Source: Streptomyces rubradiris
GTDB lineage: Bacteria > Actinomycetota > Actinomycetes > Streptomycetales > Streptomycetaceae
Assembly: GCF_016860525.1 (NCBI RefSeq)
Contig: NZ_BNEA01000001.1
Span: 1,753,501 to 1,817,500, forward strand
Direction: 5' to 3'
DNA length: 64,000 nucleotides
In this document: in pieces, positions 1 through 9,061 of the stretch
Position numbering within the stretch: position 1 is the stretch's first letter
Layout of the letters: each line of letters opens with the position of its first letter
Notes under the pieces: generated by a model
Told to the model about the DNA's origin: nothing
Seen by the model: only the letters and a program-made list of their open reading frames with translations
The model's database searches: none
Position numbers and translations under genes: made by a program

Positions 1-1
1 C

Positions 2-1027
2 TTCGCCGTCACCGGGGGCTTCCAGTACGACACCCGGGTGGAGGCCGGCCGGGGTCCGCGCGCCATCGCGAACTTCCTGGAGGACAAGCAGGGCTTCTGC
101 GTCCACTTCTCCTTCGCGATGGCGGCGATGGCCCGCACGCTCGGCATCCCGGCCCGCGTCGCGGTGGGCTTCGCGCCGGGCACCCCGCAGGCCGACGGCA
201 CGGTGGCGGTGAGCCAGCGGGACGCGCACGCCTGGCCCGAGCTGTACTTCGAGGGCGTGGGCTGGACCCGTTTCGAGCCCACCCCGACCCGGGGCACCAC
301 GCCGTCGTACACCCTGTCGGACACCCCCGGCAGCTCGCTGCCGGACGAGACGCAGCCGTCCCGGCGCGCGTCCTCGGCACCCTCGGCGGCGGCCTCGCCG
401 AGCGAGAGCTGCGCCGAGGGGCCGGGCCGGCCGCAGTCCTGCGACAGCCCGTCCGCGGCGGCGGTCCCGCACCACGGCCCCGATGACACGGACTGGTGGG
501 TGTGGCCGCTGATCGTGACGGGCGCGCTGCTGGTCCTGGCGGTGCCGCTGGCGCCCCTGCTGTGGCGGCGGCGGACACGCGCGCTGCGGCTGGGCGGGCA
601 CGACCGGACCCCGCGGGGCGTGGCGGCGCACACCCTGGCCGCCTGGCAGGAGCTGACGGACAGCGCCTGGGATTACGGCGTCCCCCCGGACGAGTCGCTG
701 ACCCCGCGCAAGGCCGCCGACCGGATCGTGCTGCTGGGGCGGCTGGACGCGGCGGCCGGGGCCGCGGTGCACCGGGTGGCGGACGCGGTGGAGCAGGTGC
801 TGTACGCGCCCCGGCCGCACCCGGCGGCGGGAACGGCGCGGGACGTGCGCGAGGCGATCGAGGGCCTGCGGGCCGTGGGGAGCGCCGGGACCCGGCTGCG
901 GGCGCTGTTCCTGCCCCGCTCGTCGGTCCGGGCGTGGTGGGCGGTGTCGGCCCGCTGGTCGGCGCTGCGGGCCCGGGTCGCGGCGGCCCGGCCGGCCCTG
1001 CGCCGCCCGTCCCGCCAGAACGGCTGA
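2..1027 (+). CDS. Transglutaminase-like membrane protein (TgpA type), 5' end cut off
   Basis: The reading frame is open from base 2, so the gene starts before the window; the GTG at 38 is internal. The visible part begins inside a transglutaminase-like domain: the probable catalytic Cys is in GFCVHF (about nt 98) and the His in RDAHAW, followed by WTRFEPTP, which is typical of this family. A Ser/Ala/Pro-rich linker leads to one membrane segment (about nt 500-570, WWVWPLIVTGALL), then a cytoplasmic DUF4129-like helical tail with the LTPRKAADR pattern. TgpA proteins normally have several N-terminal membrane helices, which would lie upstream. The cellular substrate is unknown. A 15-bp hairpin follows the stop. 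Confidence 0.85.
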   Translation, partial: FAVTGGFQYDTRVEAGRGPRAIANFLEDKQGFCVHFSFAMAAMARTLGIPARVAVGFAPGTPQADGTVAVSQRDAHAWPELYFEGVGWTRFEPTPTRGTTPSYTLSDTPGSSLPDETQPSRRASSAPSAAASPSESCAEGPGRPQSCDSPSAAAVPHHGPDDTDWWVWPLIVTGALLVLAVPLAPLLWRRRTRALRLGGHDRTPRGVAAHTLAAWQELTDSAWDYGVPPDESLTPRKAADRIVLLGRLDAAAGAAVHRVADAVEQVLYAPRPHPAAGTARDVREAIEGLRAVGSAGTRLRALFLPRSSVRAWWAVSARWSALRARVAAARPALRRPSRQNG

Positions 1028-1060
1028 GCGGCTGCGGGCACGGCTCACCACAGGCACGGC

Positions 1061-1094
1061 TGAGGGGCGGCCACCTTGCGGTGGCCGCCCCTCA
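1061..1094. terminator. Bidirectional terminator hairpin
   Basis: A perfect 15-bp inverted repeat (1061-1075 and 1080-1094, loop TTGC) lies between the convergent transglutaminase gene and the DUF3040 gene. There is no long T tract, as is usual in Streptomyces. It would stop transcription from both sides. Confidence 0.8.
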
Positions 1095-1108
1095 CGTGTG
1101 TCCCGGGG

Positions 1109-1492
1109 TCAGCGGCCCTGTTCGTCCCGGCGGCGCTGCCAGCGCTCCTCGATCCGGTCCATCATGGAGCGTTTGGGCCGCGCCTGCCGACGGGCCACGC
1201 CTGGTGGCTGCTCGCCCGGTTTGGGGGCCTTGCGCCAGCCGGTGACGGCCAGCACGGCACAGCCCAGCATGACGAGGAAACCCACCACGCTGACCCAGAT
1301 GAGCTGCATGACCATTCCGGTCATGAGGAGCGCGATACCGATGAGGAAGCCCGCGACCGCCTGGTAGACCCGTCGGCGGGTGTACGTCCGCAGCCCGTTT
1401 CCCTCAAGCGCCGACGCGAACTTGGGATCTTCGGCGTACAGCGCTCGCTCCATCTGCTCGAGCATGCGCTGCTCGTGCTCCGAGAGCGGCAC
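1109..1492 (-). CDS. DUF3040 family small membrane protein
   Basis: A 127-residue protein with the N-terminal signature of DUF3040 proteins (MPLSEHEQRMLEQMERAL, then YAEDPKFA). Two hydrophobic helices follow (about residues 45-63 and 66-84), and the C-terminus is basic (KAPKPGEQPPG, RRQARPKRS). DUF3040 proteins are common in actinobacteria near cell-division and cell-wall genes, but no function is established. Its start is supported by the conserved MPLSEHE beginning. Confidence 0.85.
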   Translation of the reverse strand: MPLSEHEQRMLEQMERALYAEDPKFASALEGNGLRTYTRRRVYQAVAGFLIGIALLMTGMVMQLIWVSVVGFLVMLGCAVLAVTGWRKAPKPGEQPPGVARRQARPKRSMMDRIEERWQRRRDEQGR

Positions 1493-1795
1493 GGAGTCCT
1501 CCTCATCGTGCAGTCGCCGGGGCGACCCGGGGGGTCCCTTCAGGATAGGCAGGGAATCGCCCCCGTGAAACCCGCCCCTCTACGCCAATTGGCCAACCGG
1601 ATTCCGTCATGGCCGTCCGGCTCGCTGAGGCTTCCATTCCCCGGCGGCCGTCTCGTCATGCCGAGCGGTGTACCTCGATCATACGGCGCAAACCGCTCGT
1701 TCGGGGGGCCTGTGGCGTACTCCATCCGCGGCCGAGACGCTGATCAGCGCCTGTTCCCGATAGTGCACTCTGGGCACACCGCGCCCCCGTGGCGC
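1493..1795. other. Gene-free stretch between DUF3040 gene and methyltransferase
   Basis: About 300 bases that must hold the promoter and leader of the DUF3040 gene (minus strand). A CCAATTGG-centred palindrome is visible near 1585-1596. A 61-codon minus-strand frame at 1540-1725 has no recognisable domain or convincing ribosome site, and I do not call it. No terminator was recognised downstream of the methyltransferase. Confidence 0.5.
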
Positions 1796-2566
1796 TCAGC
1801 TCCCGGCGGCACCGGTGGTCTCACCGAGCACGTGGAGCTGGGTGGCGACGGAGTGGAAGGCGGGCAGTTCGGCCGCCGCGGCCTCCAGCCTCAGCAGCGC
1901 GTCCACGGCACCGGGCTCGGTGTCCACCAGGACGCCGGGCACCAGGTCGGCGAAGACCCGCACGCCGTGCACCGCGCCGACCCGCAGGCCGGCGCCCTCG
2001 ACCAGCGCGGTGAGCTGCTCGGCGGTGAACCGGTGAGGCACCGGGTCGCCGCTGCCCCAGCGGCCGTCGGGGTCCTGGAGCGCCTGGTGGGCCTCGGTGA
2101 AGTGGCCGGCGAGAGCGCGGGCGAGCACGGCGCCGCCGAGGCCGGCGGCGAGCAGGCTGAGGACGCCGTCGGGGCGCAGCGCGGCGACCGCGTTGCGCAC
2201 GCCCTCGGCCGGGTCGTCCACGTACTCCAGGACGCCGTGGCACAGGACGGCGTCGTAGCCGCCGGGCTCGACCACGTCGAACAGGCCGTGCGCGTCGCCC
2301 TGCACGCCCCGCACCCGGTCGGCGACGCCGGCCTCGGCGGCGCGGCGCTCCAGGGCGAACAGGGCGTTGGGGCTGGGGTCGACCACGGTGACGCGGTGGC
2401 CGAGGCGGGCGACGGGCACGGCGAAGTTCCCGCTGCCGCCCCCGGTGTCGAGGACGTCCAGCGAGTCCCGGCCCGTGGCCTTGACCCGGCGGTCGAGAGC
2501 GTCTTGCAGGACGTCCCAGACCACGGCGGTACGCAGGGAGGCGCGGGGGCGCGACGGGTCCGACAC
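1796..2566 (-). CDS. Class I SAM-dependent methyltransferase
   Basis: The protein carries the Rossmann-fold motifs of class I methyltransferases: motif I VLDTGGGSGNFAVPVA, the acidic end of strand 2 (VTVVDPSPNAL), motif II (GDAHGLFD) and a post-motif stretch, YDAVLCHGVLEYV. GTG at 2566 is preferred as start because GAGGAG lies ten bases upstream; a longer frame opens at 2641 but its extra residues (MTCCGAGGNRVEA) look like noise. The substrate is not predictable; the SmtA/UbiE-like fold suits a small molecule, with no partner gene to name one. The frame ends just before the gene-free stretch at 1493-1795. Confidence 0.8.
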   Translation of the reverse strand: MSDPSRPRASLRTAVVWDVLQDALDRRVKATGRDSLDVLDTGGGSGNFAVPVARLGHRVTVVDPSPNALFALERRAAEAGVADRVRGVQGDAHGLFDVVEPGGYDAVLCHGVLEYVDDPAEGVRNAVAALRPDGVLSLLAAGLGGAVLARALAGHFTEAHQALQDPDGRWGSGDPVPHRFTAEQLTALVEGAGLRVGAVHGVRVFADLVPGVLVDTEPGAVDALLRLEAAAAELPAFHSVATQLHVLGETTGAAGS

Positions 2567-2696
2567 GGCAGTTGACTCCTCGGCGGGCTGAAGGACTTCA
2601 GGCGCCTCCACCCTATTGCCTCCGGCGCCGCAGCAGGTCACCCGCGTCGGCGTCCGCCCCGTGCGTCGCCCCGGGCCCGCCTCGGTGCGCGTCGCG

Positions 2697-2774
2697 GCCG
2701 ACGGGCGGACCGGTGTCCCCCAGCCGACGGGCGGACCGGTGTCCCGCAGCCGACGGGCGGGCCGGTGTCTCGTG
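2697..2774. repeat. Tandem repeat, 26-bp unit, three copies
   Basis: Three consecutive copies of a 26-bp unit begin at 2697, 2723 and 2749 (core GACGGGCGGACCGGTGTC), the last one degenerate. They lie in the non-coding gap between the methyltransferase start and the HEPN gene stop. No coding function is evident. Confidence 0.8.
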
Positions 2775-2844
2775 GCGGACGGGCGGCTACGGGTCGCCCG
2801 GCGGGCGGGCTGCGGTGTCTCCCGGCCGCGGTCGCCGACGGGCG

Positions 2845-2939
2845 GGGCCGGTCCCGTAGGGGCGGGCCGGTGCCGTAGGAGAGGGCCGGTGCCGTAGGAG
2901 CGGGCCGGTCCCGTAGGAGCGGGCCGGTGCCGTAGGAGC
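2845..2939. repeat. Tandem repeat, 19-bp unit, five copies
   Basis: Five head-to-tail copies of a 19-bp unit (consensus GGGCCGGTGCCGTAGGAGC) begin at 2845, 2864, 2883, 2902 and 2921, with one or two changes each. The array ends nine bases from the stop codon of the HEPN gene, so it lies directly in the 3' region of that transcript. There are no spacers, so it is not a CRISPR array. Confidence 0.85.
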
Positions 2940-2947
2940 GGGTGTGG

Positions 2948-3535
2948 TCAGCCCGCGTCCGGGAGCGGGCCGTGCGGGTGCGGGGCGCCGGGTGCCGGGC
3001 CGTCCGGCGCCTGGGGCGCGTCGGTGTCCCGGCGGGGCTGGGGCAGGACCGGCTGGAGGGCGAGCATCCGCTCCACGATGCGCAGGAACATCGCCACGTC
3101 GCGTATCAGGTCGTCGGCGTCCCGGCGGCCGGCCGCGCCCCGGATGCCCGCCTCGGCGCGGGCGCGGCGGGCGGCGCCGGAGGCGAACAGCGCGCTCCAC
3201 TCGGTCAGCTCCGGGGCGATCTCCGGCAGCACCTCCCAGGCGCTGCGGATGCGGGCCCGGCGGCGCGCGGAGGTCTCGGGCCGGCCGCGGGCGGCGAGCA
3301 CGGCGGCGGCGGTGCGCAGGGCGGCGAGGTGGGCCGTGGCGTAGCGCTCGTTCGGGGTCTGCAGGAGCGTGGCCTCCTCCAGTCCGGCGCGGGCCTTGGC
3401 GAGCAGGTCGAGCGCGGCGGGCGGGGCCGTGGCCCGGCGGAGCACGGGGTGCACGTCGCTCGCGGGGCCGGTCAGTGAGGGGGCAGGGCCGGTGGCGCGG
3501 CGCCGGCGGGCGGCGGCTGCGGACGAGTGGGCCAT
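2948..3535 (-). CDS. SAV_6107-family HEPN domain protein
   Basis: A 195-residue protein resembling the SAV_6107 family of actinobacterial HEPN-domain proteins: an all-helical core (LDLLAKARAGLEEATLLQTPNERYATAH and AALRTAAAVLAARGRP) and a Pro/Ala-rich tail. I do not see a clear R-x4-6-H ribonuclease motif in the core, so RNA cleavage cannot be assumed. The ATG at 3535 has AGGAGG six bases upstream. It is divergent from the TetR gene at 3689. Function unknown; in Mycobacterium the family sits in a similar neighbourhood. Confidence 0.75.
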   Translation of the reverse strand: MAHSSAAAARRRRATGPAPSLTGPASDVHPVLRRATAPPAALDLLAKARAGLEEATLLQTPNERYATAHLAALRTAAAVLAARGRPETSARRRARIRSAWEVLPEIAPELTEWSALFASGAARRARAEAGIRGAAGRRDADDLIRDVAMFLRIVERMLALQPVLPQPRRDTDAPQAPDGPAPGAPHPHGPLPDAG

Positions 3536-3688
3536 GACGAACCTCCTGTCGTCTGGGTGACGGCACGCGTGCCGTATGTGCCCATCGTGAGGTATGCCAC
3601 TGACAATCCGTTCTGAGCTGGGCTTTCGCCGCGGCCGAGAGGACGGGCGCGGCCATCGGGACCGAGGCCACCTGTGAGAATCGGGGCC

Positions 3689-4318
3689 ATGGAAAGCACC
3701 AGCGCCAGGGCCGGCGGAAGCACGCGCCGCGAGGCCACCCGGCAGAAGCTCTACGAGGCTGCCGTCACGCTCATCGCCGAGCAGGGCTTCTCCGCGACCA
3801 CCGTGGACGAGATCGCCGAGCGGGCCGGGGTCGCCAAGGGGACGGTCTACTACAACTTCGCGAGCAAGTCCGTCCTCTTCGAGGAGTTGCTGCGGCACGG
3901 TGTCGGCCTGCTCACCGCGTCCCTGAAGGAGGCGGCCGAGGGCACGGCACGCGCCGGGCGCGGCAAGGTGGACGCGCTGGACGCGATGATCCGCGCGGGC
4001 CTGGTCTTCATCGACCGCTACCCGGCCTTCACCCAGCTGTACGTCGCCGAGCTGTGGCGCACCAACCGGGCCTGGCAGTCCACCTTGATGGTGGTGCGGC
4101 AGGAGGCCGTGGCGGTGGTGGAGGGCGTGCTGCGCGAGGGTGTGGCGGCCGGCGAGTTCAGCGACGAGATCGACGTGCAGCTGACGGCGGCGGCGCTGGT
4201 CGGCATGGTGCTGGTGGCCGCGCTCGACTGGAAGTCCTTCCAGCCGGAGCGCTCCCTGGACGACGTCCACGCGGCCCTGTCCCGGCTGCTCCAGGGCCGG
4301 GTCAGCGGCCGGATCTGA
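3689..4318 (+). CDS. TetR/AcrR family transcriptional regulator
   Basis: A 209-residue repressor-type protein. The N-terminal helix-turn-helix spans about residues 15-60, with TRQKLYEAAVTLIAEQGF, TTVDEIAERAGVAKGTVYYNF and the lysine of ASKSVLFEELL, all typical of TetR. The C-terminal helical domain would bind an unknown ligand. ATG at 3689 is preferred; a GTG at 3674 would add five residues. It is divergent from the HEPN gene, with a short shared promoter region, so that gene is a plausible target. No clear palindrome was found between them. Confidence 0.9.
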   Translation: MESTSARAGGSTRREATRQKLYEAAVTLIAEQGFSATTVDEIAERAGVAKGTVYYNFASKSVLFEELLRHGVGLLTASLKEAAEGTARAGRGKVDALDAMIRAGLVFIDRYPAFTQLYVAELWRTNRAWQSTLMVVRQEAVAVVEGVLREGVAAGEFSDEIDVQLTAAALVGMVLVAALDWKSFQPERSLDDVHAALSRLLQGRVSGRI

Positions 4319-4372
4319 GGCGGCGGGGCCGGGACGGCCGGACCTGAGGCGGCGGGTCCGGGACGGCCGGAT
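4315..4372. repeat. Direct repeat, 29-bp unit, two copies
   Basis: Two adjacent copies of a 29-bp unit begin at 4315 and 4344 with one or two differences. The first copy includes the stop codon of the TetR gene, so the 3' end of the gene has been locally duplicated. Confidence 0.75.
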
Positions 4373-4440
4373 CTCCGGCGGCCGGAACCGAGGCGGCCGG
4401 GTCGGCGGGAACCGGGCTCTGCCGCGTGTCGGCAGCGGGA

Positions 4441-4477
4441 GCAGGCGCCGGACCGATCGTTCCGGTCCGGCGCCTGC
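4441..4477. terminator. Terminator hairpin after TetR gene
   Basis: A perfect 15-bp inverted repeat (4441-4455 and 4463-4477) around a 7-base loop, ATCGTTC, lies downstream of the TetR gene. There is no U tract. It should form a very stable RNA hairpin. Confidence 0.75.
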
Positions 4478-4731
4478 CCGTTTCCCCCGTGATCCCCCGT
4501 ACTTCCTCCCGTACTCCCCCGTACGGGTTCCCCCTGTGCGGACCCCCGTGGCGGTCGTCCCCCGAGGCCCCCCGTCTCGCTTCCGCCGACGGGTCGGCGG
4601 AAGGAGCGGCCGGTGACCGGTTGCCGTTCCGCCGCCCCGTGTCGGCGGTGCGGGCCGGTCCCCCTGCCGTGGCTCCACTCTCCCGTCCCGGCGGCCGGTG
4701 CCCCATCCGCGCGGATACTCATCCGGCGGTC

Positions 4732-4747
4732 TGAGTACTTGTACTCA
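4732..4747. promoter_or_regulatory. Probable MacR operator (TGAGTAC-N2-GTACTCA)
   Basis: The sequence reads TGAGTACTTGTACTCA, extended by flanking bases into a 10+10 bp perfect palindrome with a TT centre. From memory, MacR of the Streptomyces MacRS two-component system recognises exactly TGAGTACnnGTACTCA ahead of membrane-protein genes. Here it lies about 55 bases ahead of the DUF4126 membrane-protein gene, and macRS are at 24.4-26.3 kb of this window. Confidence 0.75.
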
Positions 4748-4802
4748 GACCTCCGCGCGCGTGCCCAGGCCGCCCGCCCGCGGGCTGGCTACGATCGCCT
4801 CC

Positions 4803-5405
4803 GTGTCCGTGCTTCCCCTGGTCTTCACCAGCGGCTGGGCCAGTGGTGTCAACGCCTACGCGGTGGTGCTGCTGCTCGGCCTGTTCGGCGTGACCGGGGT
4901 CGGCGACGACCTGCCGGGGGTTTTTCAGCGCCCGGAGGTGCTGATCGTCGCGGGTGTGCTGTTCCTGTGCGAGACGGTCGCCGACAAGATCCCGTACGTG
5001 GACTCGCTGTGGGACTCCGCGCACACGGTGGTCCGTCCGCTCGCCGGCGCCTGGGTGGGCGCGCTGCTCGCCGGGCAGAGCGGCTCGCTGCCGGACGTGG
5101 CGGCCGGGCTGCTGGGCGGTTCCACGGCGCTGGCCAGCCATGCCGTCAAGGCCGGGACGCGGATGGCGGTCAACACCTCGCCCGAGCCGTTCAGCAACAT
5201 CGTGCTGAGCGTGGCCGAGGACCTCGGGGTCGGAGGCGTGGTCGCGTTCGCGATGTTCCATCCCGTGGCGGCGGCGGTCGTCGCGGGTGTCCTGCTGGCC
5301 GGCGGGCTGCTGGCGCTCGTGTTCCTCTTCTCGCGCATCCGGCGCTTCCTGCGCCGCCGGGCCCGGCGGCGCGAGGCGCGGCGACTCATCTCACGGCCCC
5401 GCTGA
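4803..5405 (+). CDS. DUF4126 family membrane protein
   Basis: A 200-residue integral membrane protein. It has DUF4126 features: the SGWASGVNAYAVVLLLG opening helix, KIPYVDSLWDSAHTVVRPLAGA, and a central glycine-rich helix pair with HAVKAGTRMAVNTSPEPFSN. The C-terminal helix ends in a cluster of arginines facing the cytoplasm. GTG at 4803 is preferred because the family begins close to this hydrophobic segment; the longer upstream frame would run through the operator palindrome. It is probably controlled by MacRS. Molecular function unknown. Confidence 0.8.
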   Translation: MSVLPLVFTSGWASGVNAYAVVLLLGLFGVTGVGDDLPGVFQRPEVLIVAGVLFLCETVADKIPYVDSLWDSAHTVVRPLAGAWVGALLAGQSGSLPDVAAGLLGGSTALASHAVKAGTRMAVNTSPEPFSNIVLSVAEDLGVGGVVAFAMFHPVAAAVVAGVLLAGGLLALVFLFSRIRRFLRRRARRREARRLISRPR

Positions 5406-5463
5406 CCTGCGCCGGGGCCGCCCGGCGGCCGGATTGTCGGTGGCGGTCGATAAAGTCGCGGAC

Positions 5464-6975
5464 ATGGCACGGATTGCGGTGATCGGCGCCGGGATGGGCG
5501 CGATGGCGGCTGCCGCCCGGCTGGCCGTCGCGGGCCACCGGGTGGTGGTGTACGAGCGTACGGAGACGTACGGCGGCGCGGTGCGCCGGTTCGAGCGGGA
5601 CGGCTTCGGCTTCGACACGGGCCCGGGACTACTCACGCTGCCCGCGGTGTACCGCGATCTGTTCGTCAAGACCGGCAAGGCACCGCTGGAGGACCGCGTC
5701 GAGCTGGTCCAGGTCGACCCGTCGTCGCGGCACGTCTTCGCGGACGGCAGCCGGGTGTCGCTGCCCAACGCCACGCGCGCGGGGGTCGTGGCGGCCCTGG
5801 ACGAGGCGCTGGGCGCGGGCGCGGGCGAGCGCTGGGGTGACTTCCTGGTGCGGGCCCGCGAGGCATGGGACCGTACCCGCCGGCCGCTGCTGGAAGAGCC
5901 GCTGTGGCCGAACTGGCGGGTGCTGGCCGACAAGGAGCCGTATCCGGCGGTGCCGCACAAGCGGCTGCTGCGCACGCGCCGGGCCGCGACGCTGGCCGAG
6001 GTCGGCGCCTGGGAGCTGCGGGACGAGCGCCTGGCGGCCCTGCTGGCCGGCCACGCGCTCGCCCATGGCCTGGACCCCCGGACCGCCCCGGCGAGCGCGG
6101 CGGTGCTGCCGTACATGGAGCACGCCTTCGGCACCTGGTATGTGCGCGGGGGCATCCGGGAGTTGGCGCGCGCGGTGTACGAGCGGTGCCTGGAGCGGCG
6201 GGTGGAGTTCGTCTTCGGCGCCGAGGTCACCCGGATCGTGGAGAAGGACGGCCGGGCGGCGGGGGTGGAGCCGGCCGGGGGCCCGGTCGTGGCGGCGGAC
6301 CACGTCGTGGCGGACGTCCACCCGGCCCGGCTGCGGGCGCTGACGGAACGTCCGCTGGACGGCGAGGAGGACGTGCGGGCCGACCCGGGGGCCGCGGCGG
6401 CCGCCCGGTTCACCGTGCTGCTCGCCCTGCGCGGCGCCCGGGAGCCCGGTGCCGCGCACCGCACGGTCGTGCATCCGGCGGACCCGGAGCGGGAGTGGGA
6501 CTTCCTGGCCTCGCCGGGCGGTGATGTGCCGCCCATGCCGACGGTGACCGTGCTGCGCCCCGACGACCCCGCGCTCCGGCCCGACGACGGGCACGAGTCG
6601 GCGGTGCTGTCCGCCGTGGTGCCCGCGGGGGCCGCCTGGGACGACGAGCGCACGGTCGCCCGGTACACGGACCTGCTCCTTCAGGCCGCCGGGCGGGCGA
6701 TACCGGCGCTGCGCGACCGGCTGCTGTGGCACGAGGTGCGGGCACCGGGCGCCGCCGAGGAGGAGACGGGCGCCCGCGCGGGGACCGTGCCCGCGCCCTC
6801 GCTCGCGGCCGGCCGGGGCCGCTTCCTGCACCCGGCGAACAGCACGCGGCTGCCCGGGCTGTACCGGGTCGGCGGCTGGTCCCACCCGGGCGGCGGCCTG
6901 CCGCACGCCGGGATGTCGGGCGCGCTGGTGGCCGGGCTGATCGTGGAGGGCCCGGAGTTCCGCGGCTCGCAGTGA
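5464..6975 (+). CDS. Phytoene desaturase-like FAD/NAD(P)-binding oxidoreductase
   Basis: A 503-residue flavoprotein of the phytoene desaturase/CrtI-like amine oxidase superfamily. The N-terminal dinucleotide-binding motif is IAVIGAGMGAMAAAARLAVAGHRV, followed by YERTETYGGAVR and FDTGPGLLTLP, as in CrtI proteins. The C-terminal FAD motif is LYRVGGWSHPGGGLPHAGMSGALVAGLI. No carotenoid genes are nearby, and this family also includes isoprenoid and lipid saturases, so the substrate is unknown. ATG at 5464 was chosen because it directly precedes the Rossmann fold. The gene starts 58 bases after the DUF4126 gene and may be cotranscribed. Confidence 0.85.
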   Translation: MARIAVIGAGMGAMAAAARLAVAGHRVVVYERTETYGGAVRRFERDGFGFDTGPGLLTLPAVYRDLFVKTGKAPLEDRVELVQVDPSSRHVFADGSRVSLPNATRAGVVAALDEALGAGAGERWGDFLVRAREAWDRTRRPLLEEPLWPNWRVLADKEPYPAVPHKRLLRTRRAATLAEVGAWELRDERLAALLAGHALAHGLDPRTAPASAAVLPYMEHAFGTWYVRGGIRELARAVYERCLERRVEFVFGAEVTRIVEKDGRAAGVEPAGGPVVAADHVVADVHPARLRALTERPLDGEEDVRADPGAAAAARFTVLLALRGAREPGAAHRTVVHPADPEREWDFLASPGGDVPPMPTVTVLRPDDPALRPDDGHESAVLSAVVPAGAAWDDERTVARYTDLLLQAAGRAIPALRDRLLWHEVRAPGAAEEETGARAGTVPAPSLAAGRGRFLHPANSTRLPGLYRVGGWSHPGGGLPHAGMSGALVAGLIVEGPEFRGSQ

Positions 6976-6991
6976 GCGCGGGCCGGGCGGC

Positions 6992-7939
6992 TCAGAAGCG
7001 GTACTGCTCGTCGTAGCCGGCCCCGCCCGGCTGCCGCGGGTAGGGCTGCTCCGGCGGGAGTTCGCCGCCGTGGCCGTCGTCGGTGCGCTGCTGCGGCACC
7101 CACACCCCGCCCGGCGGGGTCTCGGGGTACCCGGCGGGGGCGTACGGGTCCTGGGGGTGGCCCGGCTGCTGCCCGTACTGCCCGGCGGGGTCATGGTCGT
7201 AGGCGGCGTAGGGCCGGCTGCCGATGTAGGGGTCCGAGTAGTTGGCGTATCCCTGCCGGCCGTCGGCGGTGTCGTAGCCGTAGTCCTGGGCGCCGTAGCC
7301 GGTGTAGCCGTAGGCGGGGGCCTGCGGGTCGGGGGCCGGGTGGCCGGGGGTGCCGTAGCCGCCGTAGCCGCCGGTGTCCCCGGGGGCGGGCTGGGGGGCG
7401 TGGACGGCGGTGGTCTCGGCGGCGGCCGGTTCGGCCGGGCGGGGCGCGGCGGGCGTGAAGACGTCGTCGTGGTCGTCGTCGAAGTCGCCGGACGCCTGGG
7501 CGGGGCCGTAGGTCACCTGGTCGGGGGTGTAGCCCTCCAGGTCGGGGACGTACGGCTCCTGGGCGGCCCCCGGGAACGCGGGGGCGGCCTCCGGGACGGC
7601 GGGCGCGGTGTCCCGCGCGGCCGGGTCCTTCCGGCCCGCGCGCCCCCGGCGCCGCTTGCTGCCGCCACCACCGGCCTGCGGGCCGGGACGGCGGACCGCC
7701 CAGCCGGAGGCGAAGCCCCGGCGGAACGACAGCGTGACGTAGGTCTGACCGACCGCGAAGGCGATCGCGCCCAGCGCGATGACGATCACGGAGGGCAACA
7801 GCACGCCGATCACGACGCCGAGGAATCCGGTGAAGGCCAGCAGCCGCCAGCGCAGCCGCGCCTTGTATTGCAGCAGCACCTCGCCCAGCAGCCACAGCGC
7901 GACGCCGCCGAACGCGATGTAGAGGACCGCCCAGCCCAT
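6992..7939 (-). CDS. Membrane protein with Gly/Tyr/Pro-rich cytoplasmic tail
   Basis: A 315-residue protein with two or three N-terminal hydrophobic helices (MGWAVLYIAFGGVALWLLGEVLL, then LLAFTGFLGVVIGVLLPSVIVIALGAIAFAV), a basic stretch (KRRRGRAGRK) and about 200 residues of low-complexity sequence rich in Gly, Tyr, Pro and Asp (YGGYG, YGYTGYGAQDYGY). The tail is probably disordered. Homologues exist widely in Streptomyces but I know no function. It is convergent with the oxidoreductase gene. Confidence 0.8.
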   Translation of the reverse strand: MGWAVLYIAFGGVALWLLGEVLLQYKARLRWRLLAFTGFLGVVIGVLLPSVIVIALGAIAFAVGQTYVTLSFRRGFASGWAVRRPGPQAGGGGSKRRRGRAGRKDPAARDTAPAVPEAAPAFPGAAQEPYVPDLEGYTPDQVTYGPAQASGDFDDDHDDVFTPAAPRPAEPAAAETTAVHAPQPAPGDTGGYGGYGTPGHPAPDPQAPAYGYTGYGAQDYGYDTADGRQGYANYSDPYIGSRPYAAYDHDPAGQYGQQPGHPQDPYAPAGYPETPPGGVWVPQQRTDDGHGGELPPEQPYPRQPGGAGYDEQYRF

Positions 7940-8011
7940 GTACGCCCCTCTCCCAATGACCGCTACTGCCAGTGACCGCTACGCAGTGTGGCCTATCGCG
8001 GTGCGGCCGGT

Positions 8012-8944
<933 letters not shown>

Positions 8945-9061
8945 TTAGCCAGGGGCGGACGGTCCCCCAACCACACCTCGGAAATATGCCCGAATTGTCG
9001 GACCGCTGTCCATCCCTTGGACAGTTTCCGGACCCGGCGGGGCCGGACAGCCGCGTCGTGG

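Larger units (their letters stand above)
4319..4802. other. Gene-free stretch between TetR regulator and DUF4126 gene
   Basis: A 484-base non-coding interval. It holds a short direct repeat, a strong terminator hairpin (4441-4477), a C-rich stretch (about 4478-4570) and a palindromic operator candidate (4732-4747) just ahead of the DUF4126 gene. Several frames are open across it but none shows a recognisable domain or a good ribosome site. Confidence 0.6.

Noticed and set aside
1540-1725. 61-codon frame ahead of DUF3040
   Set aside because: No ribosome site, no domain, and composition looks like an antisense shadow of non-coding DNA.
2697-2939. CRISPR array
   Set aside because: The repeats are adjacent without unique spacers, and no cas gene is present.
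2948-4678. A long minus-strand frame (576 codons) spanning the TetR gene
   Set aside because: Only its last third is the real HEPN gene; the rest is antisense to TetR, as is common in GC-rich DNA, and has no domain.
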